Numbered from the stretch's first letter, positions 1 to 10,553 are shown. The stretch: 64,000 nt of DNA from Aurantiacibacter luteus (GCF_001010945.1 NZ_LBHB01000003.1:62001-126000); one strand, 5' to 3'. Program-made: numbers and translations. The notes: generated by a model from the letters alone, not told the origin.

Positions 1-903
1 GACCCCGTTCAGTCGCAGCCGGTCGTCGTAGAGCCACTGGGTCGGCCCCGGCCCGCCGATGGTGAGCATCGAGGGCACCGAATCGGCGTAGGACATGATC
101 CGCATCCTGAGCCACCCGGCATCGCCCGCGCGGCGGAAGCTCATCCAGTCGTCGATGGTGGTGCCCATGTCGGCCACCGCGGTCACGCCGTTTTCCAGCA
201 GGATGGCCTGAGCGTTGTAGAGCGCGAGGTCGCGGTCTTCGGGCAGCGGCGGCGGCACGGCATCGGCGACGAGGCTCATCGCCCCGTCGACCAGCACGCC
301 CGCGGGCGCGCGGCCCCCGGCACGGCGTTCGATGCGGCCGCCTGCCGGGTCGGGCGTGGCGGCGACGACATTTCCCGCCGTAAGAGCGAGCGAGTTGGCC
401 CAGCCCGCGTGGCCGTCCACCCGTTCCAGCCAGACCGGCCGGTCGGAGACGACGGCGTCGAGCTCGGCGGCGGTGGGGAAGCGGTCGAGACCCCAGCGCT
501 CCTGGTTCCAGCCGCGCCCGATGATCCAAGGCCGCTCCGGGTTGGCGGCGGCATAGGTGGCGATGCGCACCAGCGCGTCTTCGAGAGTGTTGGTCTCGGA
601 CAGGTCGAGCGTCAGCGTGCCGAGGCCGAGGCCCATGACGTGCATGTGCGCGTCGATGAAGCCCGGCACCATGACGCGGCCCTCGCCATCGACGCGGTAG
701 TCGATCTCGCGCGTGGGCCGGTCGCCACGGTCAAGCAGTTCCGAGATGCGCCCCTGCTCGTCCACCACAAGCCCGGCAAAGCGGTCGACGCGGCCCTCGG
801 CGTCTATGGAGATGCCCTCGACGTTGTCGATCCAGGTATCGGCCAGCGCGGCACCGGGGAGGGCGAGCAGCGCTGCGGCGCCGGCGAACAGGGCGAATTT
901 CAC
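1..903 (-). CDS. Amidohydrolase (YtcJ-like), 3' end cut by window edge
   Basis: Exported metal-dependent amidohydrolase, most like the YtcJ/Amidohydro_3 group. 301 residues are visible and the C-terminal part lies outside the window. The GTG start at 903 is chosen because it opens a Sec signal peptide ending in LPGAALA. The metal-binding HxH is seen in FIDAHMHV (His86 and His88), and the family motif GRGWNQERWG follows. The start codon overlaps the stop of the upstream dehydrogenase gene as GTGA, so the two are probably co-translated. The substrate cannot be told from sequence; members of this family act on varied amides or cyclic ureas. Confidence 0.85.
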   Translation of the reverse strand, partial: MKFALFAGAAALLALPGAALADTWIDNVEGISIDAEGRVDRFAGLVVDEQGRISELLDRGDRPTREIDYRVDGEGRVMVPGFIDAHMHVMGLGLGTLTLDLSETNTLEDALVRIATYAAANPERPWIIGRGWNQERWGLDRFPTAAELDAVVSDRPVWLERVDGHAGWANSLALTAGNVVAATPDPAGGRIERRAGGRAPAGVLVDGAMSLVADAVPPPLPEDRDLALYNAQAILLENGVTAVADMGTTIDDWMSFRRAGDAGWLRMRIMSYADSVPSMLTIGGPGPTQWLYDDRLRLNGV

Positions 904-1793
904 TGCGATTTTCCTTCCGGGAGATGTCGGATCAGCGCGCTGGTATCCTGCCGCGCTCCGCCCATGGCCTGCACCTGGGCATAGAACTGGTCGACGAGCG
1001 CCGCGGTCGGCAGCGAGAGGCCGAGGTCGCGCCCCTCGGCGAGCGCGATGGCGAGGTCCTTGCGCATCCAGTCGATGGCGAAGCCGAAATCGAATTCGCC
1101 CCTCACCATCGTCTGCCACCGGTTCTCCATCTGCCAGCTCTGCGCCGCGCCGCCCGAGATCGCCTCGAGCACCTTGTCGGTATCGACGCCGCTCGCCTGC
1201 GCCAGCCGCACGCCTTCCGAAAGCCCTGCAAGCACGCCCGCGATGCACAGCTGGTTAACCGCCTTGCAGGTCTGCCCCGCGCCCGCCTCGCCGATGTGCA
1301 CGATCCGCGCGGCGTAGGCCTGCAGGATCGGGGTCGCGGTCTCCATCGCCTGCTTGGAGCCGCCGCACATGATGGCGAGCTTGCCATTTTCCGCGCCCGC
1401 CTGCCCGCCGCTGACCGGGGCATCGACGAAATCGACATTCTGCTGGATCGCGGCATCGTGCAATTCGCGGGCGAGGGCGGGGGAGACGGTGGTGTGGTCG
1501 ATGAACAGCGCGGGATCGCCCATCGCCATCAGCGCGCCGTTCTCGCCCAGCATGACCTCCGCCACATCGTCGTCGTTGCCGAGACAGGCCATCACCACGT
1601 CGCATCCGGCGACCGCCTTTCGCACAGTGGGGGCGATGGCGACGTCCAATCCCTCGTCCGCCAGCCTGGCCTGCCAGGCTTCGGCCCGGCAGGCGGTGCG
1701 GTTGTAACCGGTGACTTCGTGACCCGCTCTGGCGAGGTGGCCGGCCATCGGCGCACCCATTACGCCCAAGCCAAGAAATGCGATCTTGCTCAT
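900..1793 (-). CDS. NAD(P)-dependent beta-hydroxyacid dehydrogenase (3-hydroxyisobutyrate dehydrogenase family)
   Basis: 297-residue cytosolic oxidoreductase. The N-terminal Rossmann motif GLGVMGAPMAGHL binds the dinucleotide, the substrate-contacting signature DAPVSGGQAGAENG lies near residue 120, and the catalytic lysine is in GQTCKAVNQL near residue 170. Length and motifs fit 3-hydroxyisobutyrate dehydrogenase, tartronate semialdehyde reductase and related enzymes. The exact substrate is not resolved. The ATG at 1793 (MSKIAFLG) is preferred over upstream in-frame starts because the Rossmann strand begins right there. The gene is divergent from ilvA across 103 bases and coupled to the downstream amidohydrolase. 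Confidence 0.9.
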   Translation of the reverse strand: MSKIAFLGLGVMGAPMAGHLARAGHEVTGYNRTACRAEAWQARLADEGLDVAIAPTVRKAVAGCDVVMACLGNDDDVAEVMLGENGALMAMGDPALFIDHTTVSPALARELHDAAIQQNVDFVDAPVSGGQAGAENGKLAIMCGGSKQAMETATPILQAYAARIVHIGEAGAGQTCKAVNQLCIAGVLAGLSEGVRLAQASGVDTDKVLEAISGGAAQSWQMENRWQTMVRGEFDFGFAIDWMRKDLAIALAEGRDLGLSLPTAALVDQFYAQVQAMGGARQDTSALIRHLPEGKSQ

Positions 1794-1896
1794 AGGGCGG
1801 GTCGATGCCGACAAAGCGCGCCAAAGGCAATCTTTGCCGCGGCGTAGGCAATGGCTATTCCTATGCCCGGCCCCCCGCGCTAGGCCCCCGGGCGTT

Positions 1897-3132
1897 ATGG
1901 ACCAACCGACCAGCCTCGCCCCGCAGCTCGATCTCGCCACCATCCGCGCGGCGGCGGACCGCATTGCCGGCGCCGTTGTCCGCACGCCGACCATGCATTC
2001 GATCACGCTGTCGAAGATCACCGGCGCCGATATCTGGCTGAAATTCGAAAATCAGCAGTTCACCGCCGCCTACAAGGAGCGCGGCGCGCTCAACGCCCTG
2101 TTGCAGCTGTCCGACGAGCAGCGCGCGCGCGGTGTTATCGCGGCCTCGGCGGGCAACCATTCGCAGGGCCTCAGCTACCACGGCACCCGGCTCGGCGTGC
2201 CCGTCCACATCGTCATGCCGCGCACCACCCCCGCGGTGAAGATCATGCAAACCGAGGCGGTCGGCGGGCAGGTGGTGCTGGAGGGGGAGACCTTCGACGA
2301 GGCCAGCGCCCACGCGCGCAAGCTGGAGGCGGAGATGGGCCTCACCTTCGTCCACCCGTTCGACGATCCGCACGTGGCCGCCGGGCAGGGCACCGTGGCG
2401 CTCGAACTGTTCGAGGACGCACCGCATCTCGACTGCATCGTGGTGCCGATCGGCGGCGGCGGGCTCATCAGCGGCATGGCGACGGTGGCCAAGGCACAGG
2501 CGTCGCCGGTCGAAGTGGTCGGGGTCGAAGCGCGGCTGTTTCCCAGCTCCTATAACGCCTTTCACGGCGAGGACCTGCCCTTCGGCGGCGACACGCTGGC
2601 AGAGGGCATCGCGGTGAAGGAGCCGGGCAAGTTCACCCAGGCAGTGATCGACGCCGTGGTGGACGACATCCTGCTGGTCGACGAACCGCGACTGGAAACC
2701 GCGGTCAGCCTGCTGTTGCAGATCGAGAAGACCGTAGTGGAAGGTGCGGGGGCGGCGGGGCTGGCGGCGGTGCTTGCCTATCCCGAGCGGTTCGCGGGCA
2801 AGTCCGTCGGCCTGGTGCTGTGCGGCGGCAACATCGATACCCGGCTGCTGGCCAACGTGCTGTTGCGCGACCTGGCGCGTTCTGGCCGGCTGGCGCGGCT
2901 CAGGATCACCCTGCAGGATCGCCCCGGCGCGCTGTTCAAGGTGATGGCCGAGTTCGACCGCCACGGTGTCAACATCATCGAGATCTACCACCAGCGTATC
3001 TTTACCCACCTGCCTGCCAAGGGGCTGGTGACCGACATCGAGTGCGAGGCGCGCGACCGTGGGCAGATCGAAGCGCTGATCGCCTCGCTGGCCGCGAAGG
3101 GCTACCAGGTGAGCGCGGTCGAACTCAACTGA
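1897..3132 (+). CDS. ilvA: Threonine ammonia-lyase with ACT domain
   Basis: PLP enzyme that deaminates L-threonine to 2-oxobutanoate, the first step towards isoleucine. 411 residues. The PLP lysine is Lys60 in AAYKERGA and the phosphate-binding loop GGGGLISG is near residue 186. A single ACT domain occupies about residues 330-411 (beginning around LRITLQDRPGALFKVM), so this is the shorter single-ACT form rather than the long E. coli IlvA with two regulatory repeats. The ATG at 1897 gives MDQPTSL; earlier in-frame codons would add an unrelated leader. A catabolic (TdcB-like) role is possible; the ACT domain favours feedback-regulated use. Confidence 0.9.
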   Translation: MDQPTSLAPQLDLATIRAAADRIAGAVVRTPTMHSITLSKITGADIWLKFENQQFTAAYKERGALNALLQLSDEQRARGVIAASAGNHSQGLSYHGTRLGVPVHIVMPRTTPAVKIMQTEAVGGQVVLEGETFDEASAHARKLEAEMGLTFVHPFDDPHVAAGQGTVALELFEDAPHLDCIVVPIGGGGLISGMATVAKAQASPVEVVGVEARLFPSSYNAFHGEDLPFGGDTLAEGIAVKEPGKFTQAVIDAVVDDILLVDEPRLETAVSLLLQIEKTVVEGAGAAGLAAVLAYPERFAGKSVGLVLCGGNIDTRLLANVLLRDLARSGRLARLRITLQDRPGALFKVMAEFDRHGVNIIEIYHQRIFTHLPAKGLVTDIECEARDRGQIEALIASLAAKGYQVSAVELN

Positions 3133-3294
3133 CCCGCTTTGGCCCATTAACTTCCATCGCGGCAGCCACTTGTGGAAATATTCTCCAATTGCCGCATCTT
3201 TTGTGGTTAACATGGTTCAACCGGACGATTCCCTCGTGCCATGAGGGCGTGTCCGTTCCGGACGCCTGACAGAGACAGAGGATCGCCCAGCGCA

Positions 3295-4149
3295 GTGACG
3301 GCTCCCGTTCGTTTTCCCCGGTTCTTCGTGACGAGCCCTGCGCCGTGCCCCTATCTTCCGGGCAAGACGGAGCGCAAGGTGTTCACCGAACTGCGCGGCC
3401 CTCATGCAGAGCAGCTGAACGATGCGCTCGGCCGCATCGGTTTTCGCCGCAGCCAGACCGTTGCCTATCGCCCCTCGTGCGCCGATTGCCGGGCCTGCGT
3501 GTCGGTGCGCGTGGCGGTGCGCGATTTCCGCCCTTCCAGCTCGCAGAAGCGCAACCTCAAGCGCAACGACGATCTCGTCAGCGCGGAATGCCGACCCTGG
3601 GCCACGGCGGAACAGTTCGAACTGTTGCAGAAATATCTCGAAGCGCGCCATCCCGGCGGGGGCATGGCGGCGATGGACGAGGTCGATTTCGCCGACATGG
3701 TCGAACACACCAGCGTATCGAGCTTTGTCGTTGAATATCGGGAAAGTTCTGGCAATGGTGGGGCGGGTCGTCTGGTCGCGGCGTGTCTGATGGACCGGCA
3801 GGGTGACGGGTTGTCGATGATATACTCGTTCTACGACCCGGAGTGTAAGGATCGTAGCGGGCTTGGGACCTACGTCATTCTCGACCATATTCGCCGCGCT
3901 GGTGCGGCCGCGCTGCCCTATGTCTATCTCGGCTATTGGGTCGAGGGGGCCGAGCGGATGCAGTACAAGGTCCGCTTCCGCCCGCTCGAAAGGCTCGGAC
4001 CCGACGGCTGGCGGCGCATGTCCGATGCCGAACAGGATGCCCTCATCCGCCGAGCCGCAGCCCGCGACGGGGTGGAACGCGTCCCTGCGCCCGACGGCGG
4101 ATCGAAGGACAACACCCCCGGTTTGCAGGCCGAATACAAGCTCACCTGA
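3295..4149 (+). CDS. bpt: Aspartate/glutamate leucyltransferase (Bpt, N-end rule)
   Basis: 284-residue aminoacyl-tRNA-protein transferase that attaches leucine from Leu-tRNA to proteins with N-terminal Asp or Glu, marking them for ClpAP. Family hallmarks are the N-terminal segment [17 protein letters not shown], the paired cysteines in [10 protein letters not shown], and [16 protein letters not shown] in the acyltransferase fold. The GTG at 3295 ([10 protein letters not shown]) is chosen because homologues begin at this point; the upstream ATG at 3241 would add 18 arginine-rich residues without family support. The stop is 13 bases before the proposed tamA start, so the two genes are probably co-transcribed. 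Confidence 0.88.
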   Translation: MTAPVRFPRFFVTSPAPCPYLPGKTERKVFTELRGPHAEQLNDALGRIGFRRSQTVAYRPSCADCRACVSVRVAVRDFRPSSSQKRNLKRNDDLVSAECRPWATAEQFELLQKYLEARHPGGGMAAMDEVDFADMVEHTSVSSFVVEYRESSGNGGAGRLVAACLMDRQGDGLSMIYSFYDPECKDRSGLGTYVILDHIRRAGAAALPYVYLGYWVEGAERMQYKVRFRPLERLGPDGWRRMSDAEQDALIRRAAARDGVERVPAPDGGSKDNTPGLQAEYKLT

Positions 4150-4162
4150 CGCCATCCGCGCC

Positions 4163-6304
4163 TTGGCCTGCCGCTCCACCGCGCTCGCCGCCGCGCTGGC
4201 GCTCGCCGCCCAGCCGCTGCTGGTTGAGACGGCCCGCGCGCAGGACCGGCAGGACACGCCGAGCCTCGAGGACCTGATCCCCGATAGCGCGGTCGAAGAC
4301 CCCGAGGCATGGGCGGCGCAGGGCACCTCCGCCGAGGCGCAGGCCGAGGAAGATACCGCGCTGCCGCTCGATCCCGACGCGCCGCTCGACGAGAACCTGG
4401 TATCCATCCCCTGGCCCGAGCAGATCGACCTGCCCGAACTCGGGCCGCTGGAGCCCGATGCCGAGCCGGTCGAGTTCGTCACCTTCGAGGAGGAAATCCC
4501 GCCGCTCCCGATGGGCAGCGAGGAGCGCATATCGGACGAGCTGATCCTGGTATTCCCGAGCGAAAATTCGCTGTTCCCCGAACGCGACGAGTTCCTCGAC
4601 AGGTTCAAGGCGCTCTCGACCATCGAGGACCTCGACGACGACGACAACATCGCCCGCCTCGCCGTGCAGGCGCGCAGCGACCAGGCGCTTTTGGAAGAGA
4701 TGTTGCGCGTCTACGGCTATTATGACGCGCAGGTCATCCGTTCCGTCGGCAACGTCGTGGCGGAGGAAGAGCAGGACCTCGAGCGTCCGGCGGCGCGCTT
4801 CGATGTCATCCCCGGCGCACGTTACACCATCGGCGCGGTGGACCTCGGCAATCTCGCCGCGGCGGGCGACGACTACGAGATGCTGCGGCAGACCTTCGAG
4901 GTCTTTCCCGGCGACCCGATCTCGCTCGACGACATCAAGACCGAGCAGGCGGATCTCGACGTGGCGCTGGGCGAAAACGGTTTCCCCTTCGCCGCCATCG
5001 AGGAGCCCGAACTGCTCGTCGACCACGCGCGGGTGGAGGGCGACCTCACCATGGCAGTGGAGCCGGGCGGGCAGTACAACTTCGGCGTCGTTACTTCGAA
5101 CCTGCCGGACTTCCTCTCCGGCGATCACCTTAGCGACATCGCGCGCTGGGATCCCGGCGACATCTACCAGCGCAGCGACGAGATGGACCTGCGCCGGGCG
5201 ATTCTGGCGACCGGCATCGTCGGCTCCGTGCAGCTGACCCCGGTGGTGGTGGAGGAGCCGGTCGGCGACCAGCCGGGCACGGTCAACATCGCCGCCGAAC
5301 TGACTGAGGCGCCGCTGCGCACGCTGGCAGGCAACATCGGCTTCGGCACCGAGGAAGGCATCCGCGTCGAGGCGATGTGGGAACACCGCAACCTGTTCCC
5401 GCCCGAAGGGCTGCTGCGCCTGCGTGGCATCGCCGGCACGCAGGAACAGCTCGCCGGCATTACCTTCCGCAAGAACAACTTCGGCGGGCGCGACCGCATC
5501 CTGACGGTCGACGCCTTTGCCAGCACTATCGACTACGACCTTTACGATGCGCGCACCGTCTCGCTGGTGGCCAATTTCGAGCGGCTTAGTACGTTGTTGT
5601 TCCAGAAGGAATTCAGCTGGTCGGCCGGCCTCGAACTCGTCGCCTCGCAGGAGAGCGAAGTCGATATCGACGGCAATCCGCTGCGGCGCGAGACCTACTT
5701 CGTCGCCGCCCTGCCGCTCTTCGCGCAGATCGACCAGTCGGACGATCTGCTCGACCCGACGCGCGGCTTCCGCGCATCGCTGCGCCTCTCGCCAGAGGCA
5801 TCGGACAACGAGGGCGTGCAGAGCTTCTACGTCCGCAGCCAGGCGGACGCGAGCTACTACCAGTCCATCGGCGAGAGCACCGTGCTAGCGGGCCGTGTGC
5901 GCCTCGCAAGCATTCCGGGCGCAGAGCTTGAAGGCATCGCCCCTTCGCGCAGGCTTTATGCGGGTGGCGGGGGGTCGGTGCGCGGCTATGGTTATCGCTC
6001 GATTGGCCCGGTCAACGACTTCGGCATTCCCACGGGCGGTCGCAGCCTGGTCGAACTGAGCGCCGAGGCGCGCATCCGCACCGGCTTCCTCGACGGCGCG
6101 GTCAGCGTGGTGCCCTTCATCGATGCGGGCTCGGTCAGCGAGGGGCAGACGCCGGACTTTGGTACCATCAAGATCGGCGCGGGCGTGGGCGTGCGCTATG
6201 CCACCGGCTTCGGCCCGCTGCGCCTCGATGTCGCGGTGCCGCTGAACCGAGGCCCCAACGACAGCTGGGTGGCGGTCTACGTCGCGCTGGGGCAGGCCTT
6301 CTGA
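4163..6304 (+). CDS. tamA: TamA, BamA/Omp85-family outer-membrane assembly protein
   Basis: Outer-membrane subunit of the translocation and assembly module. About 713 residues: a signal peptide (ALAAALALAAQPLLVETARA), an acidic linker to about residue 140, POTRA domains to about residue 375, then a C-terminal surface-antigen beta-barrel containing the Omp85 motif RLYAGGGGSVRGYGY and ending in a Phe (ALGQAF). The start is uncertain. No ATG gives a sensible signal peptide, so TTG at 4163 is proposed. The stop overlaps the tamB start as TGATG, which firmly links the pair. Confidence 0.88.
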   Translation: MACRSTALAAALALAAQPLLVETARAQDRQDTPSLEDLIPDSAVEDPEAWAAQGTSAEAQAEEDTALPLDPDAPLDENLVSIPWPEQIDLPELGPLEPDAEPVEFVTFEEEIPPLPMGSEERISDELILVFPSENSLFPERDEFLDRFKALSTIEDLDDDDNIARLAVQARSDQALLEEMLRVYGYYDAQVIRSVGNVVAEEEQDLERPAARFDVIPGARYTIGAVDLGNLAAAGDDYEMLRQTFEVFPGDPISLDDIKTEQADLDVALGENGFPFAAIEEPELLVDHARVEGDLTMAVEPGGQYNFGVVTSNLPDFLSGDHLSDIARWDPGDIYQRSDEMDLRRAILATGIVGSVQLTPVVVEEPVGDQPGTVNIAAELTEAPLRTLAGNIGFGTEEGIRVEAMWEHRNLFPPEGLLRLRGIAGTQEQLAGITFRKNNFGGRDRILTVDAFASTIDYDLYDARTVSLVANFERLSTLLFQKEFSWSAGLELVASQESEVDIDGNPLRRETYFVAALPLFAQIDQSDDLLDPTRGFRASLRLSPEASDNEGVQSFYVRSQADASYYQSIGESTVLAGRVRLASIPGAELEGIAPSRRLYAGGGGSVRGYGYRSIGPVNDFGIPTGGRSLVELSAEARIRTGFLDGAVSVVPFIDAGSVSEGQTPDFGTIKIGAGVGVRYATGFGPLRLDVAVPLNRGPNDSWVAVYVALGQAF

Positions 6305-9300
6305 TGGCAGGCGAGGCGACAGCGGACGAGACGGTGGTGGTGGAGGATGCTCCGGCGCATCGCCGCCGCAGCGTGCCGCGCATCATCGCCAAGACCGTGG
6401 GCTGGATTCTGCTCGGGATCGTCGGCGTGTTCGTGCTCGCCGTCGCATTTCTCCACACCCCGCCCGGCCGCCAGTTCATTGTCGACGAGATCGCCAAGGT
6501 CGCACCCGCATCGGGCCTCAGCGTCGAGGTGGGCAGCATCGAGGGCTCGGTGCTGTGGAGTTCCACCTTGCACGACGTGAAGCTGCGCGATGCCAACGGC
6601 ACGCTGTTCCTCGAAATCCCCACGGTTGACCTCAACTGGCGACCCATCAACTGGTTCTTCGGCGGGCTCGACGTGCGCCACCTCGTCGCCACCGACGCGG
6701 TTCTCTACGCCATCCCGGAGCTGACTCCGGGCGATCCCGACGCGCCGATCCTGCCCGATTTCGACATCAGCGTGGATCGGTTCGTGATCGACAACATGAC
6801 CGTGGCCGAAGGATTGCTGGGCGAGGAGCGGACGATCGACTTCTCCGCCGAGGCGCAGATCCGCGACGGGCTGGTCTTCCTCGATTCGCAGGGCGTGTTC
6901 GAGGGCGGCGACGCCTTTACCGCGCTGGTCAACGCCGAGCCCGACGGCAATCGCTTCGACCTCGATTTCGACTGGCGCGCGCCTGCAGGCGGTTTCCTTG
7001 CGACGATGGTGGGGGCCGAGGAAAGCCTCGCCGTCACGCTGAAAGGCGACGGCACCTGGACCTCCTGGGCGGGCGACTTCCTCGCTGTGCAGGGCGGCAC
7101 CAGCCGTATCGCCGACTTCGACGTCTATAACGAGAGCGGCACCTACCGCATCGTCGGTAGCGCGCGGCCCGGCGGCTTCGTCGAGGGCCTGCCCGCCCGC
7201 GCGCTTGGAGAACTCGTCCAGCTGAGCGCGACCGGGACGCTGGAGGCCAGCGTGCTGGAAGGCGAATTCACCCTGCGCGGGCAGGGCGTGAATGCCGACG
7301 GTTCCGGCGCCATCGACCTAGCCGACAACGCCTTCGATGGCGTCGAGCTGCGCGCGCAATTGCTCGACGAAACCCTGTTCTCCGAGGACGTGTCGCTCAG
7401 CGGCGCGGAGATCGACCTCACGCTCGACGGGCCGTTCCGCGAACTGGTGATCCCCCACACCCTGCGCGTGGCGGAAATAGACGCGGGCGGCACGATTTTG
7501 ACCGATGTCGCCCAGCGCGGCACGCTGACCTACGACGGCACGCGCTTCGTGGTGCCGGTCGATGCGACGGTCGGCCGCGTGGTCAGCGGCAACGAGCTGT
7601 TCGATCCGCGCCTCGTCAACGGCACCATCGCGGGCACGCTCGTCTATGCCGGCAGCGAGATCCTGTCGGACAATCTCGCCGTCCGCTTCCAGGGATTGCA
7701 AGGCCGGTTGGGGCTAAACAGCAATCTCGAGACCGGGCTCACCCGCGTGACCGGGCCGATCAACATCGCCGACCTGCCGTTCGACGGTTTCGGCACGGTG
7801 GACGCAGGCGCGCGGATCGACTTCGCCATCGGCGGCGGTGCGCCCTGGCGGCTCGATGCCGAGGTCATGGGCAGGCTCGACCGGGTTACCAACGAGACGC
7901 TGACCAACCTCGCGGGCAGCAACATCCGCTTCGACGGCGGGCTGTCGCTGGGCGGGACGAGCCCGCTCGCGTTCCGCAACTTCAACGTCAACGCCAGCAA
8001 GCTGACGGCGCGGCTGGACGGGCGGGTGGAGGAAGGCCGCACCACGCTCGCGGGCTCCGGCCGGCACGTCGATTACGGCCCCTTCACGGTCGAGGCCGCC
8101 ATCGCCGCCGACGGCCCCCGCGCCACGCTGGTCTTCGCCGATCCGCTGCCGTCCGCAGGCCTCTCCAACGTGCGCGTCACCCTCGCGCCGACCGACAACG
8201 GGTTCGAGATCGAGACCAGCGGCGGATCGCTGCTCGGGCCGTTCGACGGGCTGCTCTACCTGAACATCGCCGCCAATGGCGACACCACCATCGACATCTC
8301 GCGCCTCGATGTGGCCGAGACGCGGGTGGAGGGCCTGCTGCGGCTGGTCGAGGGCGGCGTGGCGGGCGATCTCGCCCTCTCGCGCGGCGGTATCGACGGC
8401 ACCATCGCGCTCGCCGTGCGCGGCGGCGGGCAAGGCTTCGACATCGACCTGACCGCGCAGGACGCGCGCTTCGGTGGCGCGACCCCGCTCATCATCGCGC
8501 GCGGCCGGCTCGATGCAAGCGGGGTCATCGCCGAGGGCAACACCACCGTCACCGGCAACGCCAGCCTACAGGGGCTGCAGTACGGCCAGATCTTCATCGG
8601 CCGCCTTGCCGCGCGCGCCGAGGTCGTCAACGGCACCGGCCACTTCGACGCTGCGCTGACCGGGCGGCGCGGCAGCCGGTTCGAACTGCTCGTCAACGGC
8701 GATGCAACGCCCGACCGGATCGCGGTGGCGCTCGACGGTTCCTACGACGGGCGCGACATCACCATGCCGCGCCGCGCGGTGCTGACCAGGCTCGCCGACG
8801 GCGGGTGGGAGCTGCAGCGCACGCAGATCGGCTTCGGCGACGGCTTCGTGCAGGCCAGCGGCCGCTTCGGTGGCAGCCAGCCGGCGCAGGGCAACGTCAG
8901 CCTCGCGAACCTGCCGCTCGACATCTCCGACGTGCTGGCGGGTGAGCTGGGCGTGGGCGGCACCATGTCGGGCACGATCGACTTCGCCGGCGGAGCGAAC
9001 GGCCTGCCGACGGGCGAGGCGCGGCTGCGGATCGATGACTTCACCCGCTCGAGCGCGCTCCTCTCCTCGCGCCCGCTCGACGTGGCGCTGGTGGCGAACC
9101 TGTCGGAAACCCAGCTTCAGGCGCGCGCCGTCCTGTCCGACGGGCAGGGCGCGCAGGGGCGGCTGCAGGCGCGCATCGCCAACCTGCCGCAGTCGGGCGC
9201 GCTGACCGAGCGGCTCTATCGCGGCAACCTGGTGGGCCAGCTGCGCTACAACGGCGATGCCTCCGCACTGTGGCGACTGGCGGCCATCGACCTGCTCGAT

Positions 9301-10527
9301 ATCACCGGTCCGCTCACCGTGGCTGCCGACGTGACCGGCACGCTGGGCGATCCGCAGCTGCGCGGCTCGCTGCAAGGCGATGCCCTGCGGGTCAGGAGCG
9401 CGCTGACCGGCACCGACGTGACCGGGGTGCGGGCGCGCGGGCGCTTCACCGGGCCGCGCTTCAACCTCACCAGCTTTGCCGGCACCGCGCCCAATGGCGG
9501 GCGGGTGTCGGGCAGCGGTTTCGTGGACCTCGGCGGCATCACCGCCGAGCGCGGGCCGCAGATGGACATTCGCCTCGCCGCGGTGAACGCCGAGATCATG
9601 GACCTGGCCAACATGGGCGCGACGGTGACGGGCCCGATGCGCATCGTTTCGAGCGGCGTGGGCGGCACCATCGCCGGGCGGCTGCGCGCGAACGAGGCGC
9701 GCTGGCGGCTGGGCGGCGCGGCGGAAGCCATCGCCTCGCTGCCGCGTGTCCGCACCCGCGAAATCAACGCTCCTGCCGACCGGGCCCCCGCCCGCGCCGC
9801 CAGCGCGCCGTGGCGCTACCTCATCGACGTGAACGCGCCCGGCGGCATCATGGTCGACGGCATGGGGCTGGAGAGCGAGTGGCGCACCGACAACCTGCAG
9901 ATCCGCGGCACCACCGACGATCCGCGGCTCGATGGAAACGTCGAGGTCGTGCCGCGGCAGGGCAGCTACTCCTTCGCCGGGGTCCGCTTCGAGCTGACCC
10001 GGGGCGAAATCTTCTTCGACCAGAACGTGCCGATCGATCCGCGCATCGACCTTCTGGCGGAAACCGAGGTGGACAACCTCAGCGTCTCGGTCGCGGTGCG
10101 CGGCAACGCCAGCCAGCCCGACATCACCTTCTCCTCCATCCCGGCCCTGCCGGAGGAAGAGCTGCTGGCGCGGCTGCTGTTCGGCGGATCGATCACCAAC
10201 CTCTCGGCCACCGATGCCCTGCAATTGGGCGCGGCGGTGGCTTCCTTACGCGGTGGAAGCGGAGTCGGCCCGATCAACCAGTTGCGCGATGCCATCGGTC
10301 TCGACCGGCTGCGCATCGTCCCCGCCGACCCGGCGCTGGACCGCGGCACGGCCATCGCGCTGGGCAAGAACTTCGGCCGCCGCTTCTACGTCGAGATCAT
10401 CACCGACGGCGCTGGCTATTCGGCCACCAACGGCGAGTTCCGAGTGACCAGCTGGCTCAACCTGCTGGCGACGATCAGCACCATCGGGCGGCACAGCGTG
10501 GCGGCCGAATACCGGCGCGATTACTGA
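6304..10527 (+). CDS. tamB: TamB, translocation and assembly module inner-membrane protein
   Basis: 1407-residue AsmA-like/TamB protein with one N-terminal membrane anchor (about residues 33-56, TVGWILLGIVGVFVLAVAF), a very long beta-rich periplasmic body, and a C-terminal DUF490/TamB domain containing LLFGGSITNLSATDALQLG and ending EYRRDY. It bridges the inner and outer membranes with TamA and takes part in outer-membrane protein assembly or phospholipid transport (family knowledge). The ATG at 6304 overlaps the tamA stop. The gene ends before a bidirectional terminator shared with the convergent fasciclin gene. Confidence 0.93.
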   Translation: MAGEATADETVVVEDAPAHRRRSVPRIIAKTVGWILLGIVGVFVLAVAFLHTPPGRQFIVDEIAKVAPASGLSVEVGSIEGSVLWSSTLHDVKLRDANGTLFLEIPTVDLNWRPINWFFGGLDVRHLVATDAVLYAIPELTPGDPDAPILPDFDISVDRFVIDNMTVAEGLLGEERTIDFSAEAQIRDGLVFLDSQGVFEGGDAFTALVNAEPDGNRFDLDFDWRAPAGGFLATMVGAEESLAVTLKGDGTWTSWAGDFLAVQGGTSRIADFDVYNESGTYRIVGSARPGGFVEGLPARALGELVQLSATGTLEASVLEGEFTLRGQGVNADGSGAIDLADNAFDGVELRAQLLDETLFSEDVSLSGAEIDLTLDGPFRELVIPHTLRVAEIDAGGTILTDVAQRGTLTYDGTRFVVPVDATVGRVVSGNELFDPRLVNGTIAGTLVYAGSEILSDNLAVRFQGLQGRLGLNSNLETGLTRVTGPINIADLPFDGFGTVDAGARIDFAIGGGAPWRLDAEVMGRLDRVTNETLTNLAGSNIRFDGGLSLGGTSPLAFRNFNVNASKLTARLDGRVEEGRTTLAGSGRHVDYGPFTVEAAIAADGPRATLVFADPLPSAGLSNVRVTLAPTDNGFEIETSGGSLLGPFDGLLYLNIAANGDTTIDISRLDVAETRVEGLLRLVEGGVAGDLALSRGGIDGTIALAVRGGGQGFDIDLTAQDARFGGATPLIIARGRLDASGVIAEGNTTVTGNASLQGLQYGQIFIGRLAARAEVVNGTGHFDAALTGRRGSRFELLVNGDATPDRIAVALDGSYDGRDITMPRRAVLTRLADGGWELQRTQIGFGDGFVQASGRFGGSQPAQGNVSLANLPLDISDVLAGELGVGGTMSGTIDFAGGANGLPTGEARLRIDDFTRSSALLSSRPLDVALVANLSETQLQARAVLSDGQGAQGRLQARIANLPQSGALTERLYRGNLVGQLRYNGDASALWRLAAIDLLDITGPLTVAADVTGTLGDPQLRGSLQGDALRVRSALTGTDVTGVRARGRFTGPRFNLTSFAGTAPNGGRVSGSGFVDLGGITAERGPQMDIRLAAVNAEIMDLANMGATVTGPMRIVSSGVGGTIAGRLRANEARWRLGGAAEAIASLPRVRTREINAPADRAPARAASAPWRYLIDVNAPGGIMVDGMGLESEWRTDNLQIRGTTDDPRLDGNVEVVPRQGSYSFAGVRFELTRGEIFFDQNVPIDPRIDLLAETEVDNLSVSVAVRGNASQPDITFSSIPALPEEELLARLLFGGSITNLSATDALQLGAAVASLRGGSGVGPINQLRDAIGLDRLRIVPADPALDRGTAIALGKNFGRRFYVEIITDGAGYSATNGEFRVTSWLNLLATISTIGRHSVAAEYRRDY

Positions 10528-10553
10528 ACGGACCCGTGCCGAGCAGGCACGAA

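Noticed and set aside
1794-1896. Possible riboswitch or leader peptide in front of ilvA
   Set aside because: The 103-base divergent region shows no attenuator hairpin, no run of regulatory codons and no recognisable riboswitch core.
3217-4650. Long minus-strand frame opposite bpt and tamA
   Set aside because: The plus strand encodes two well-recognised proteins; the antisense frame is Ser-rich and typical of a GC-rich shadow.
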